Shown here: positions 36,261 through 44,559 of the stretch, piece after piece
Layout of the letters: each line of letters starts with the position of its first letter
Numbering within the stretch: position 1 is the first letter of the stretch
Assembly: GCF_025770735.1 (NCBI RefSeq)
Contig: NZ_JAODPB010000008.1
Location: 62,001 to 126,000 of the forward strand
Source: Shouchella tritolerans
GTDB lineage: Bacteria > Bacillota > Bacilli > Bacillales > Bacillaceae_D
Direction: 5' to 3'
DNA length: 64,000 nucleotides
Position numbers and translations under genes: made by a program
The notes under the pieces: model-generated
What the model saw: only the letters and a program-made list of their open reading frames with translations
Told to the model about the DNA's origin: nothing
Database searches by the model: none

Positions 36261-36860
36261 ATGGCAAAGCAAAAATACTATGTAGTTTGGAAAGGAAGAA
36301 AACAAGGGATTTTCCGGTCATGGGCTGACTGCGAAGCTCAAGTGAAAGGGTACCCTCAGGCGAGGTTTAAATCATTTCCAACGCTTGCAGAAGCAGAAGC
36401 TGCTTTCCAAGGCAAAAGCTTGGCCTCTTCAGTGAGGCCAAAAGAAAAAGCGCAAAAAGCGCCTGTCTGGAACAGCGTTAGCGTTGATGTTGGCAGCCAA
36501 GGGAATCCTGGAAAAGTTGAATACAAAGGTGTTGATACGAAGACAGGGGAGATTTTATTTGAAAAGACGCCCATTAACGTTGGCACGAATAATATGGGCG
36601 AATTTTTAGCGATTGTCCATGGCCTTGCCTATGTACAAGGAACGGACAAGCCCGTCTACTCTGATTCTGCGACTGCAATTGGTTGGGTAAAAAAGAAAAA
36701 AGCCAATTCTACATTGAGCCGGACAAAAGAAACGGAAGAAATTTGGTCGCTTGTAGAACGAGCGGAGAAATGGCTGCGCGAAAACCCTAACCATAACCCG
36801 GTGTTAAAATGGGAAACGGATGCTTGGGGAGAAATAAAAGCCGATTATGGTCGAAAGTGA
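36261..36860 (+). CDS. rnhA: Ribonuclease H1 with N-terminal hybrid-binding (viroplasmin-like) domain
   Basis: RNase HI cleaves RNA in RNA/DNA hybrids and removes R-loops and primers. The 199-residue protein has an N-terminal hybrid-binding domain (about 4-50, YYVVWKGRKQGIFRSWADCE) and a catalytic domain from about 72. Asp76, Glu114, Asp135 and Asp195 correspond to Asp71, Glu109, Asp132 and Asp192 of the structurally known B. halodurans enzyme (as I recall it), and Glu191 to Glu188. It is therefore likely an active type-1 enzyme. GGAGG precedes the start. Confidence 0.95.
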   Translation: MAKQKYYVVWKGRKQGIFRSWADCEAQVKGYPQARFKSFPTLAEAEAAFQGKSLASSVRPKEKAQKAPVWNSVSVDVGSQGNPGKVEYKGVDTKTGEILFEKTPINVGTNNMGEFLAIVHGLAYVQGTDKPVYSDSATAIGWVKKKKANSTLSRTKETEEIWSLVERAEKWLRENPNHNPVLKWETDAWGEIKADYGRK

Positions 36861-36933
36861 TCGTCGTTAAAAAGGGGCGTTTAAGGGTATAGATATAAAA
36901 AATCCGTTGTTATGAAAAGGAGTGCAGGCTGTT

Positions 36934-38295
36934 ATGTACGAGACGTTGCTGGCCGTTCAGCAGGAGCATGTGTTTACTGGCGCTACAAAAGCCGTTGCTT
37001 ACCGAAAACGACAGCTCCAAAAGCTGAAAACGATGCTGCAAACGTATGAAAAAGAGCTGCTTTCGGCGTTACGAGCGGATTTGAATAAACAAGAGCCTGA
37101 AGCCATGATGGTTGAAATGGCTTTTCTCCATCAAGAGATCGATTTGGCGTTGGCGTCGATCGATGAATGGGTCAAGCCAATGAAAGTGAAAACGCCTACC
37201 AGCCATACCGGTTCAAGAAGCTGGGTGACTACAGAACCATATGGTAGCGTCTTAATCATTTCCCCTTGGAATTATCCCATTCAACTCACATTTGCGCCTC
37301 TAATTGGTGCCATTGCTGCTGGCAATGCCGCGGTGCTCAAGCCTTCTGAGTTGACGCCGCGGACTTCAAGTATAATGGCTGCCGCTGTCCGGGCAACATT
37401 TGCAAAAGAGCTCGTAACTGTGGTGGAAGGAGACGCGAAAACGGCAGAAACGCTACTCAATCTTCCATTTGACTCTATTTTCTTTACTGGAAGTGCCGCA
37501 GTCGGAAAAATCGTGTTAGAAAAAGCAGCTAAACATTTGACGCCATGTACGCTTGAGTTAGGCGGGAAAAGCCCGGTGATTGTGGATGGCGAAGCAAAGT
37601 TGAAAGTGGCGGCCAAACGGATTGCTTGGGGAAAGTTTTTAAATGCTGGGCAAACTTGCATTGCTCCCGATTATGTCCTTGTCGATGAAGACGTGTACGA
37701 ACCGTTTCTCGAGCAGCTAAAAGCGCAAACATATACGCTTTTTTCGGAGAAGACAAAAGAGGGAACCTATACGCAAATTGTGAACGACAAACACTTTGAG
37801 CGCCTGCGCCGCTATTTAGATCAGGGGTGTATTGTCCTTGGCGGTCAACTTTCACCAAAAGCGCGTTTAATGTCTCCAACGATCTTAACCGATGTTCCTT
37901 GGGATGCGCCGATCATGCAGGAGGAAATTTTTGGCCCAATCTTGCCTGTATTTCCATACAAAACGCCTGCCGAAGCGATTCAAAAAGTCCGATCATTGCC
38001 GAATCCACTTGCACTCTATGTATTTTCTGAAAACGAGCGTGTACAACGGCTATTTACGGAGCAGCTTTCGTTTGGCGGCGGCTGCATCAACGACACACTT
38101 ATGCACGCAGCAAACCCGTACCTTCCTTTCGGCGGCAAAGGAACGAGTGGCATTGGTGCTTATCATGGCTATGAAAGCTTTCGCACTTTTTCCCATCAAA
38201 AAAGCTTGTTAAAGCAATCGACAACGTTTGACGTGCCATTTCGTTACAAGCAAGGGAAAATCGCAAATACATTTATCCGTAATCTATGCAAATAG
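36934..38295 (+). CDS. NAD(P)-dependent aldehyde dehydrogenase, YwdH type
   Basis: The 453-residue protein is a class-3-like aldehyde dehydrogenase. Visible motifs are IISPWNYPIQL, FTGSAAVGK (NAD loop), catalytic Glu in LELGGKSPV and Cys in NAGQTCIAPDYV, and LPFGGKGTSGIG. The C-terminus lacks the membrane helix of fatty aldehyde types. ATG 36934 is used; an upstream GTG (36922) overlaps the ribosome site AAAAGGAG. The gene is 12 bases before an amine N-hydroxylase gene in the same transcript, so the aldehyde may come from, or lead to, the hydroxylase substrate. The true substrate is unknown. Confidence 0.9.
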   Translation: MYETLLAVQQEHVFTGATKAVAYRKRQLQKLKTMLQTYEKELLSALRADLNKQEPEAMMVEMAFLHQEIDLALASIDEWVKPMKVKTPTSHTGSRSWVTTEPYGSVLIISPWNYPIQLTFAPLIGAIAAGNAAVLKPSELTPRTSSIMAAAVRATFAKELVTVVEGDAKTAETLLNLPFDSIFFTGSAAVGKIVLEKAAKHLTPCTLELGGKSPVIVDGEAKLKVAAKRIAWGKFLNAGQTCIAPDYVLVDEDVYEPFLEQLKAQTYTLFSEKTKEGTYTQIVNDKHFERLRRYLDQGCIVLGGQLSPKARLMSPTILTDVPWDAPIMQEEIFGPILPVFPYKTPAEAIQKVRSLPNPLALYVFSENERVQRLFTEQLSFGGGCINDTLMHAANPYLPFGGKGTSGIGAYHGYESFRTFSHQKSLLKQSTTFDVPFRYKQGKIANTFIRNLCK

Positions 38296-38307
38296 GAGTG
38301 GGCCGAA

Positions 38308-39612
38308 ATGGAGGACATATTTGACGTTGTTGGCGTAGGGATTGGACCTTATAATTTGGGACTTGCAGCAATGATTGCAGAAAGCACGGATATCAAAGCG
38401 GCTTTTTTCGATGAAAATGATGCCTTTTTGTGGCATCCTGGCATGCTGATTGATGGAACCGACCTTCAGGTTCCTTTTTTAGCGGATTTAATAACGTTGG
38501 CTAATCCACAGAGCCGCTACACGTTTTTAAATTATGCTCATGCGGAAAAAAGGCTGATGTCCTTTTATTTTTTCAACCGCTTTGACATTCCAAGAATGGA
38601 GTACAATGCCTACTGCCAATGGGTGGCAGGGCAACTAAGCAACTGCCATTTTGGCACAAAGGTGTTGGATGTTCAGTATGAAGCGAAGAAAGCAGCGTAT
38701 CGAGTCGTACTATTAGCGGCTGGAAAAGAAAAAACGGTTTATGCAACCCATATCGTTGTTGGTACTGGAAGTGTGCCGCTTCTTCCAGGCAGCCTAGAAA
38801 AAGCATGCAACGAAGACATCATCCATTCAAGCGACTATCGCTTCTATGAACAAGGCATAAAGGAAGCACAGTCGGTAACGGTAATTGGTTCAGGGCAGAG
38901 CGCTGCTGAAATTTTTTACTCCCTTTTACAGGACCAACCGAATCACCATTATACCCTTAACTGGTTTACAAGATCGCCAGGCTTTTTCCAACTAGAGGAA
39001 TCAAAGATGGGGCAAGAGCTTTTTTCGCCAGATTTTGTTTCTTATTTTCATGAACTTCCCTATGAAACAAGGAAGGACACCCTTTCACTGCTCGGGCATT
39101 TGCGCAATGGCGTGCAAGCTAAAACACTCCACAATATTTATGACCTATTGTACCATCGCAGCATTGCCAAAAAAGCTTCGCCTGCTTTAATACGCGCCAA
39201 TATGGAAGTGACAACGATTGAGAAAAAGGGTCCGCGGAGCTATCAAGTGATCGGAGAACAAACACAACAGAGGCAGGCGTTTGCCTACCAGACAGAAAAA
39301 GTCATTTTAGCGACTGGCTATAAGCCGAATGTCCCCCGCTGGTTGGAAGCAATGCAGCCTGAGCTGGAAATGGAAGGCAAAAGCGAGTTTAAACTAACGC
39401 GTAATGCAGAACTCCTTTTTAAAGATAAGCGCAAAAACCGGATGTTTTCCTTAACGAATCTCGAACATGCGTTAGGGACAAGTGCCACCAATCTGGCTTT
39501 ATCGGTTGAACGGAACGCACGGATTGTAAATGAACTATGTGGCAATGACGTATTCCAAGTAAACCCAGGATCTGTTTTTCAACAGTTTGGCAATGAAGAG
39601 GACGGAAGCTGA
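38308..39612 (+). CDS. Lysine/ornithine-type N-monooxygenase (SidA/IucD/PvdA family)
   Basis: These FAD enzymes hydroxylate a terminal amine with NADPH and O2, usually for hydroxamate siderophores. The 434-residue protein has the FAD motif GVGIGPYNLGLAA near residue 10, DLQVPFLADLITLANP, NADPH loop VIGSGQSAAEIF, and ATGYKPN. All core motifs look intact. No siderophore synthetase, acyltransferase or exporter is adjacent and no clear Fur box precedes the operon. It forms a two-gene unit with an aldehyde dehydrogenase. A siderophore role therefore remains open. Confidence 0.88.
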   Translation: MEDIFDVVGVGIGPYNLGLAAMIAESTDIKAAFFDENDAFLWHPGMLIDGTDLQVPFLADLITLANPQSRYTFLNYAHAEKRLMSFYFFNRFDIPRMEYNAYCQWVAGQLSNCHFGTKVLDVQYEAKKAAYRVVLLAAGKEKTVYATHIVVGTGSVPLLPGSLEKACNEDIIHSSDYRFYEQGIKEAQSVTVIGSGQSAAEIFYSLLQDQPNHHYTLNWFTRSPGFFQLEESKMGQELFSPDFVSYFHELPYETRKDTLSLLGHLRNGVQAKTLHNIYDLLYHRSIAKKASPALIRANMEVTTIEKKGPRSYQVIGEQTQQRQAFAYQTEKVILATGYKPNVPRWLEAMQPELEMEGKSEFKLTRNAELLFKDKRKNRMFSLTNLEHALGTSATNLALSVERNARIVNELCGNDVFQVNPGSVFQQFGNEEDGS

Positions 39613-39633
39613 CCGGGGCAGCTTCCGTTTTTT
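39602..39633 (+). terminator. Terminator overlapping the end of the N-monooxygenase gene
   Basis: ACGGAAGCTG (39602-39611) pairs with CAGCTTCCGT (39619-39628), then T residues. The TGA stop codon is part of the left arm and loop edge. Confidence 0.88.
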
Positions 39634-39794
39634 ATTGGGATAACAACCTTTATCGCCATTTTGAAACGTAGCAATCATTTGTGCATGCGTATCACTCCTA
39701 CCATTCTCATAAATCGTTTTAAAACCCATCATATTTTTTGTCCAAACGGAATAAAATGGTTTCTCAAGTAAGAAGCGCTAATTGTGAAAAGACA

Positions 39795-39847
39795 GCTCTT
39801 GTACTAGCTGTAGCGACTGCTTCGTAAGCACAAGAGCAAAGAATTGA
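39795..39847. other. Hairpin-rich segment upstream of katA
   Basis: GCTCTTGT (39795-39802) pairs with ACAAGAGC (39840-39847) and encloses CAGCT/AGCTG-type shorter pairings. Orientation and role are unknown. No gene is visible in 39634-40038 apart from this and the katA control region. Confidence 0.4.
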
Positions 39848-39883
39848 AACAACTTACGTTTACAATTTGTATAAATTCGTTCT

Positions 39884-39898
39884 TAAAAATTATTATAA
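39884..39898. promoter_or_regulatory. Probable PerR box upstream of katA
   Basis: TAAAAATTATTATAA matches the Bacillus PerR consensus TTATAATNATTATAA at 13 of 15 positions, counting the free position. It lies just upstream of the katA -35 box, where PerR would repress until peroxide oxidises it. Confidence 0.7.
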
Positions 39899-39904
39899 AT
39901 AACA

Positions 39905-39933
39905 TTGACTTTCCACCTCAATCGACGTAAACT
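39905..39933 (+). promoter_or_regulatory. SigA-type promoter of katA
   Basis: TTGACT (39905-39910) and TAAACT (39928-39933) are 17 bases apart. Just downstream, CGATAATGATTCCAA (from 39942) is a partial Fur/PerR-like half palindrome. Confidence 0.75.
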
Positions 39934-40038
39934 ATATTTAACGATAATGATTCCAATTAAGGAATAAGTTTCGTTTTATCGTTCATTTGCCAACGATGAC
40001 ATATTGGTAAAGCCTATTGATCAAAAGGGGGATTACAT

Positions 40039-41505
40039 ATGCCACGATTAACAGATAATCAAGGACATCCAATTTATGACAACCAAAACTCGCGTACAGC
40101 TGGCCAACATGGCCCAACTTTGTTAGAAGACTACCACTTGGTGGAAAAGCTCGCCCATTTTGACCGTGAACGGATTCCAGAACGGGTTGTCCATGCGCGG
40201 GGGGCTGGTGCCCATGGCGTATTTAAAGTGAAAAACAATATGAAGCGCTATACAAAAGCAAACTTTCTTTCTGAAGATGGGAAAGAAACGCCTGTTTTCG
40301 TCCGCTTCTCAACTGTTATACACGGCGGTACGTCCCCAGAGACGCTTCGCGATCCACGGGGATTTTCCGTTAAATTTTATACAGAAGAAGGAAATTATGA
40401 TTTTGTCGGCAACAACTTGCCTGTTTTCTTCATCCGTGACGCGATTAAATTTCCGGATGTGATCCATTCTTTAAGGCCAGATCCACGTACGAATATCCAA
40501 AGCCCTGACCGGTACTGGGATTTTATGAGCTTAACGCCAGAATCAACAAACATGCTTACCCATCTATTTACGGACGAAGGCATCCCTGCTTCTTACCGGG
40601 AAATGCGGGGTTCAAGCGTCCATGCGTTCAAGTGGATCAATGAACACGGAAATATGGTTTATGTCAAGCTGAACTGGGTCCCGAAAATGGGCATCCGTAA
40701 CTTATCAATGGAAGAAGCCGCCAACATACAAGCTCATGACTTTAACCATGCAACGAGAGACTTGTACGAAGCGATTGAACGTGGCGATTATCCAGAGTGG
40801 GATTTATATGTACAAATCCTTGATCCAGCCGATCTGGACAATTTCGATTTTCATCCACTTGATGCAACGAAAGATTGGCTTGAGGAAGACATTCCTTCTC
40901 AATTAGTAGGGACGATGACGCTGAACCGTAATCCCGAGAATGTCTTTGCTGAGACGGAGCAAGTTGGCTTTAACCCTGGAAATCTTGTCCCTGGCTTTGA
41001 GCCATCGGAAGACAAAATGCTTCAAGGCCGCATCTTCTCGTATTCAGATACACAACGTTACCGAGTCGGTGCCAACTACTTGGATCTCCCAATTAACTGC
41101 CCATTTGCGCAAAAGGCAAACAATACAAGAGATGGGGCAATGCCGATCGGCCAACAAACAAACCGGATAAATTATGAACCGAACCGTTATCAAGATACGC
41201 CAAAAGAAGCGGAAGGCTATGAAGACTACCGTGCGCCTATTAATGGCACTATTGGACGAATAGCGATTGAAAAGAAAAACAACTTTGGCCAAGCGGGCAA
41301 AATTTATCGAAACTATCCAAAAAGTGTCCAAGACACGCTTATTAAAAACATTGCAAATGATCTAAAACAAGTTGCTCCAGAAACGGCGCTCCGAGCCATT
41401 TGCAATTTCTACCGTGCTGATGAAGACTATGGCCAACGCCTTGCGGATGCAGTTGGAATGGACATCTCTGAATACGTGAAACACGGATCAGAGAACAACG
41501 CCTAA
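40039..41505 (+). CDS. katA: Haem catalase (vegetative, small-subunit clade)
   Basis: KatA converts hydrogen peroxide to water and oxygen. The 488-residue length fits clade-3 monofunctional catalases. The distal His is in FDRERIPERVVHARGAGAHG, the distal Asn in the NNLPVFFIRD region, and the proximal haem Tyr in RIFSYSDTQRYRVG. AAAAGGGGG precedes the start. The PerR-like box and single-gene organisation fit a peroxide-induced gene. Confidence 0.97.
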   Translation: MPRLTDNQGHPIYDNQNSRTAGQHGPTLLEDYHLVEKLAHFDRERIPERVVHARGAGAHGVFKVKNNMKRYTKANFLSEDGKETPVFVRFSTVIHGGTSPETLRDPRGFSVKFYTEEGNYDFVGNNLPVFFIRDAIKFPDVIHSLRPDPRTNIQSPDRYWDFMSLTPESTNMLTHLFTDEGIPASYREMRGSSVHAFKWINEHGNMVYVKLNWVPKMGIRNLSMEEAANIQAHDFNHATRDLYEAIERGDYPEWDLYVQILDPADLDNFDFHPLDATKDWLEEDIPSQLVGTMTLNRNPENVFAETEQVGFNPGNLVPGFEPSEDKMLQGRIFSYSDTQRYRVGANYLDLPINCPFAQKANNTRDGAMPIGQQTNRINYEPNRYQDTPKEAEGYEDYRAPINGTIGRIAIEKKNNFGQAGKIYRNYPKSVQDTLIKNIANDLKQVAPETALRAICNFYRADEDYGQRLADAVGMDISEYVKHGSENNA

Positions 41506-41512
41506 ATCGAAC

Positions 41513-41547
41513 AACCAGCGTGACTATTTAGTCCGCTGGTTTTTTTA
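41513..41547 (+). terminator. Intrinsic terminator after katA
   Basis: ACCAGCGTGAC pairs with GTCCGCTGGT, then seven T residues. Confidence 0.88.
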
Positions 41548-41611
41548 TAATCACTAGCATAGCCTTGCCTTTCGTCTCATAAAGTAGCAATAACGAAAGG
41601 AGTTGGTACGA

Positions 41612-41713
41612 GTGAGACGGTGGACGAGCTATTCAAATCAGGAAAAAAGTTTATTGTTGCTCGGAGTGGCAACGCTATTCGCCATGGTCAGCAGCTTTTT
41701 CTTTGCCATCTAA
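41612..41713 (+). CDS. 33-residue single-pass membrane peptide
   Basis: A GTG start with AAAGGAG at good spacing opens a 33-codon frame. The peptide has a polar, basic N-terminus (MRRWTSYSNQEKS) and a C-terminal hydrophobic helix of about 20 residues ending FFFAI. It sits between the katA terminator and pepF, 74 bp before the latter. I do not recognise a family. Confidence 0.5.
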   Translation: MRRWTSYSNQEKSLLLLGVATLFAMVSSFFFAI

Positions 41714-41787
41714 CGTGCAAAATGCAGCCAATAGTGATAGTATTTTAATTGTTACGGTAGACGAAATAATTTGACAGGAGGCTGTAT

Positions 41788-43548
41788 ATGCATTATCCAA
41801 TAACATGGGATTTAGAATCGATTTTTGCAGGCGGGAGCCAGTCTGAGGCGTTTAGCGACTTCTTAAATGAAACGAACCGTTTGCTCGACCATTGGCAGGA
41901 AACAGAAGCTGCTTCTGTGGACATACAAGAGCTCGTTACGGTAATTGAACAAATTTTTCCTCGTCTTGCCCATGCGAGTGCCTTTGTTTCTTGTTTGCTA
42001 GCACAAAATGTAAAGGACGAAACGGCACGTTTACGCCAAGAACAAGTACAAGAGCTTGAAGTCAAATGGCAAAAATTAAACTTGCTCCTTGAAGAAAAAC
42101 TGAAACCGATTGACGATCAAGCCTTTGCCTCTCTTCTTGAAGAAGAAGCAATGAAACCATCAGCTTTTATGTTGGAAAAAGCGAGAAAACGGGCAGCTGA
42201 CAAAATGAGCGCAGACAAGGAAGAATTGGCGGCAAAGTTGGCTAAAGACGGCTATCACGCCTGGGGATCCGTTTATAATGAAGCAGTCGGGCGAATGGAA
42301 ATCCCGTTTGAAGAAAATGGGGAAGTGAAACATCTGTCGGCCGGACAACTCCATAACCGTTTATCGAATGAAGACCGTTCCGTGCGCAAACGTGCTTATG
42401 AAGCGTCGCTACAAGCATGGGCTCAGGAAGCGCCATTGTTTACACAAACATTAAATCGCCTTGCTGGTTTCCGTTTGAAGCTGTACGAAGAGCGGGGTTG
42501 GGACAATGTCTTGAAAGAACCATTGGACGTAAATTTAATTTCCGAAGAAACATTAACAACGATGTGGGATACGATTACAAAAAACAAGCCAAAATTATAC
42601 CCATACATGGACAAAAAGGCAGAATTGTTAGGTTTGGAGAAACTGAGCTTGTTTGATGTCAATGCTCCTTTGCCAACAAGCGAAACGTCTAATAACGATA
42701 TTCCGTACGAAGAAGCTTGTGAGCTGATCATCAAGCATTTTAACCGTTTCAGCCCGAAAATGGCTGAATTTGCTGAAATGGCGCTTAGCAACGGTTGGGT
42801 CGAAGCTGAAAACCGCGCCGGAAAACGCCCAGGCGGCTTTTGTACGACTTTTCCACTCCGTCAAGAATCGCGCATTTTTATGACCTATGACGGCTCAATG
42901 GACAATGTTGCAACGCTCGCTCACGAACTGGGCCATGCGTACCATAGCTGGTGCTTAAAAGACATGCCCGTCACGTCGCAAAAACAGTATCCAATGAGCA
43001 TCGCCGAAACCGCCTCTACATTTGCCGAAATGATTGTCGCTGATGCACTTGTGTCTGAGGCAGAAAGTCCAGAGTTAAAACGATATCTGCTGGAAAACAA
43101 ACTTTCTCGTTCATTAGCCTTTTTCATGAATATCCATTCCCGTTTTCTGTTTGAAACGCGTTTTTATGAAGAACGGAAACAGGGAATTGTACCGACTGAA
43201 CGTTTAAATGAATTGATGGTTGAGGCGCAAAAAGAAGCATATGGCAATAAAGTGGAAGCATACGACCCTTATTTTTGGGCATCAAAATTGCATTTTCATA
43301 TAACGAAACAACCGTTTTATAATTTCCCTTATACATTTGGCTATTTGTTTAGTATGGGCCTATATGCACGGGCTTTAAAAGCAGGCGCTTCTTTTGAAGA
43401 TAACTATATTGCGTTGCTGCAAGACAGTGGCAGCATGACGGCCGAACAACTAGCACAAAAGCATTTACAAGTCGATTTGACAAAACCGGACTTCTGGCAA
43501 GAAGCGATCGATGTCGTTCTCAAAGACACCCATCAATTTGTCCACTAA
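41788..43548 (+). CDS. pepF: Oligoendopeptidase F family M3B metallopeptidase
   Basis: PepF-type enzymes degrade oligopeptides of about 7-17 residues in the cytoplasm. The 586-residue protein has an N-terminal helical region, and the zinc motif HELGH at 379-383 in LAHELGHAYHSW, with a downstream SIAETASTFAE helix carrying the third ligand. CAGGAGG precedes the start. It is followed by its own terminator. Confidence 0.93.
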   Translation: MHYPITWDLESIFAGGSQSEAFSDFLNETNRLLDHWQETEAASVDIQELVTVIEQIFPRLAHASAFVSCLLAQNVKDETARLRQEQVQELEVKWQKLNLLLEEKLKPIDDQAFASLLEEEAMKPSAFMLEKARKRAADKMSADKEELAAKLAKDGYHAWGSVYNEAVGRMEIPFEENGEVKHLSAGQLHNRLSNEDRSVRKRAYEASLQAWAQEAPLFTQTLNRLAGFRLKLYEERGWDNVLKEPLDVNLISEETLTTMWDTITKNKPKLYPYMDKKAELLGLEKLSLFDVNAPLPTSETSNNDIPYEEACELIIKHFNRFSPKMAEFAEMALSNGWVEAENRAGKRPGGFCTTFPLRQESRIFMTYDGSMDNVATLAHELGHAYHSWCLKDMPVTSQKQYPMSIAETASTFAEMIVADALVSEAESPELKRYLLENKLSRSLAFFMNIHSRFLFETRFYEERKQGIVPTERLNELMVEAQKEAYGNKVEAYDPYFWASKLHFHITKQPFYNFPYTFGYLFSMGLYARALKAGASFEDNYIALLQDSGSMTAEQLAQKHLQVDLTKPDFWQEAIDVVLKDTHQFVH

Positions 43549-43580
43549 AAACAGCGGGGGTTCGCCTCCGCTGTTTTTTT
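43549..43580 (+). terminator. Intrinsic terminator after pepF
   Basis: AAACAGCGG pairs with CCGCTGTTT around a GGGTTCGCCT region, ending in seven T residues. Confidence 0.88.
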
Positions 43581-43682
43581 GTGCAAGAATTAATAGTAGA
43601 AGGGGAACTTAGGTTTGAAGTAAAATAACAATAGAACATAGAAATCGATGCTTAGGAGCTTCAAAGAAGGAGGCCTTCTTGA

Positions 43683-44480
43683 ATGAAAATGAAGTGGATG
43701 GCGATGTTATCGGTACTTGCCATTCTCTCTGCCTGTGCAGGAGATACAGAAACAAAACAAAAACCGGATAATGAGACAAATGAAGATCAGGAAGCAGCAT
43801 TACAAAGCGATAAAAAGGAACACAATCAACTGGCTGAAGAAGAAGGTGAGGCGGAAATGGTTGAAGGGATAACAGCCGAATCCGTTATCGAGGAAGCGAT
43901 TGCTGCAGAGAAAAAATTGGAGCATTTTAGCCTAGAGTGGCAAAAACACGAAGTAGCGGAAGATGGGACTGTAATGGAAGCGTATGCTTTTGAGCGGTTG
44001 CATGTATACCGATCTGACAATGGCCCAGATTACTTTTTTAAGCAATCTGAAGACATTGATGAGAATGGGAATGACGTGGAAACAATCGAAACACAAACGC
44101 CTGAAGGAAGAAACGTGTACCGGAGCACAGATCGCTTTGCTGTACTGAGCGCAGCTAGCGATGACCATGTTCCGCCGTTTTCAGCAGAGCCACTTGAAGA
44201 CCTAATAGCTGAGCAATCACCTTATGCTCTTACATATCAAGGCATTTATGAAATCAGCGGCTACCTCGCACATCATGTGCAAGCGACGGCAGAAGAACGG
44301 GGTGTAGAAATCAATTTGTGGTTCGATACCGAAACAGGATTGCTAGTAAGGGAAAATGCATTTTATCAAGGCAAGCCAGGCCAAGTTTCGATCTTAACAA
44401 TGTTTGAAGAAGACATTGACTTCGATCCAGAGCTGTTTGATTTCCCTGTTGATGGGATTCCAGTCCGAGATGAGCGATAA
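43683..44480 (+). CDS. Secreted lipoprotein with acidic linker and LolA-like fold
   Basis: The 265-residue protein has a lipobox LSAC with Cys18, then about 45 residues of Glu/Asp/Gln-rich linker, typical of surface proteins in alkaliphiles. The rest looks like a LolA/LppX-type beta domain, ending in ILTMFEEDIDFDPELFDFP, a pattern common in LolA-like lipoproteins of Bacilli. It stands alone with GAAGGAGG before the start. Function is unknown; lipid or polymer binding at the cell surface is a guess. Confidence 0.75.
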   Translation: MKMKWMAMLSVLAILSACAGDTETKQKPDNETNEDQEAALQSDKKEHNQLAEEEGEAEMVEGITAESVIEEAIAAEKKLEHFSLEWQKHEVAEDGTVMEAYAFERLHVYRSDNGPDYFFKQSEDIDENGNDVETIETQTPEGRNVYRSTDRFAVLSAASDDHVPPFSAEPLEDLIAEQSPYALTYQGIYEISGYLAHHVQATAEERGVEINLWFDTETGLLVRENAFYQGKPGQVSILTMFEEDIDFDPELFDFPVDGIPVRDER

Positions 44481-44559
44481 GCACCACTCAGACTAGTCGA
44501 ATTCCAGTCTGACGCCACTGTTAGTTAAGCGATGTTATTGCTAATATCAGGGGCGTCTA

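Noticed and set aside
39535-39732. 65-codon minus-strand frame after the N-monooxygenase gene
   Set aside because: It runs through the terminator hairpin and into the upstream gene; a remnant cannot be excluded but nothing supports it.
44485-44516. CAGACT/AGTCTG inverted repeat after the lipoprotein gene as a sixth copy of the dispersed repeat
   Set aside because: It shares only the short CTCAGACT word; the rest of the left and right ends is missing, so it is more likely a local hairpin.
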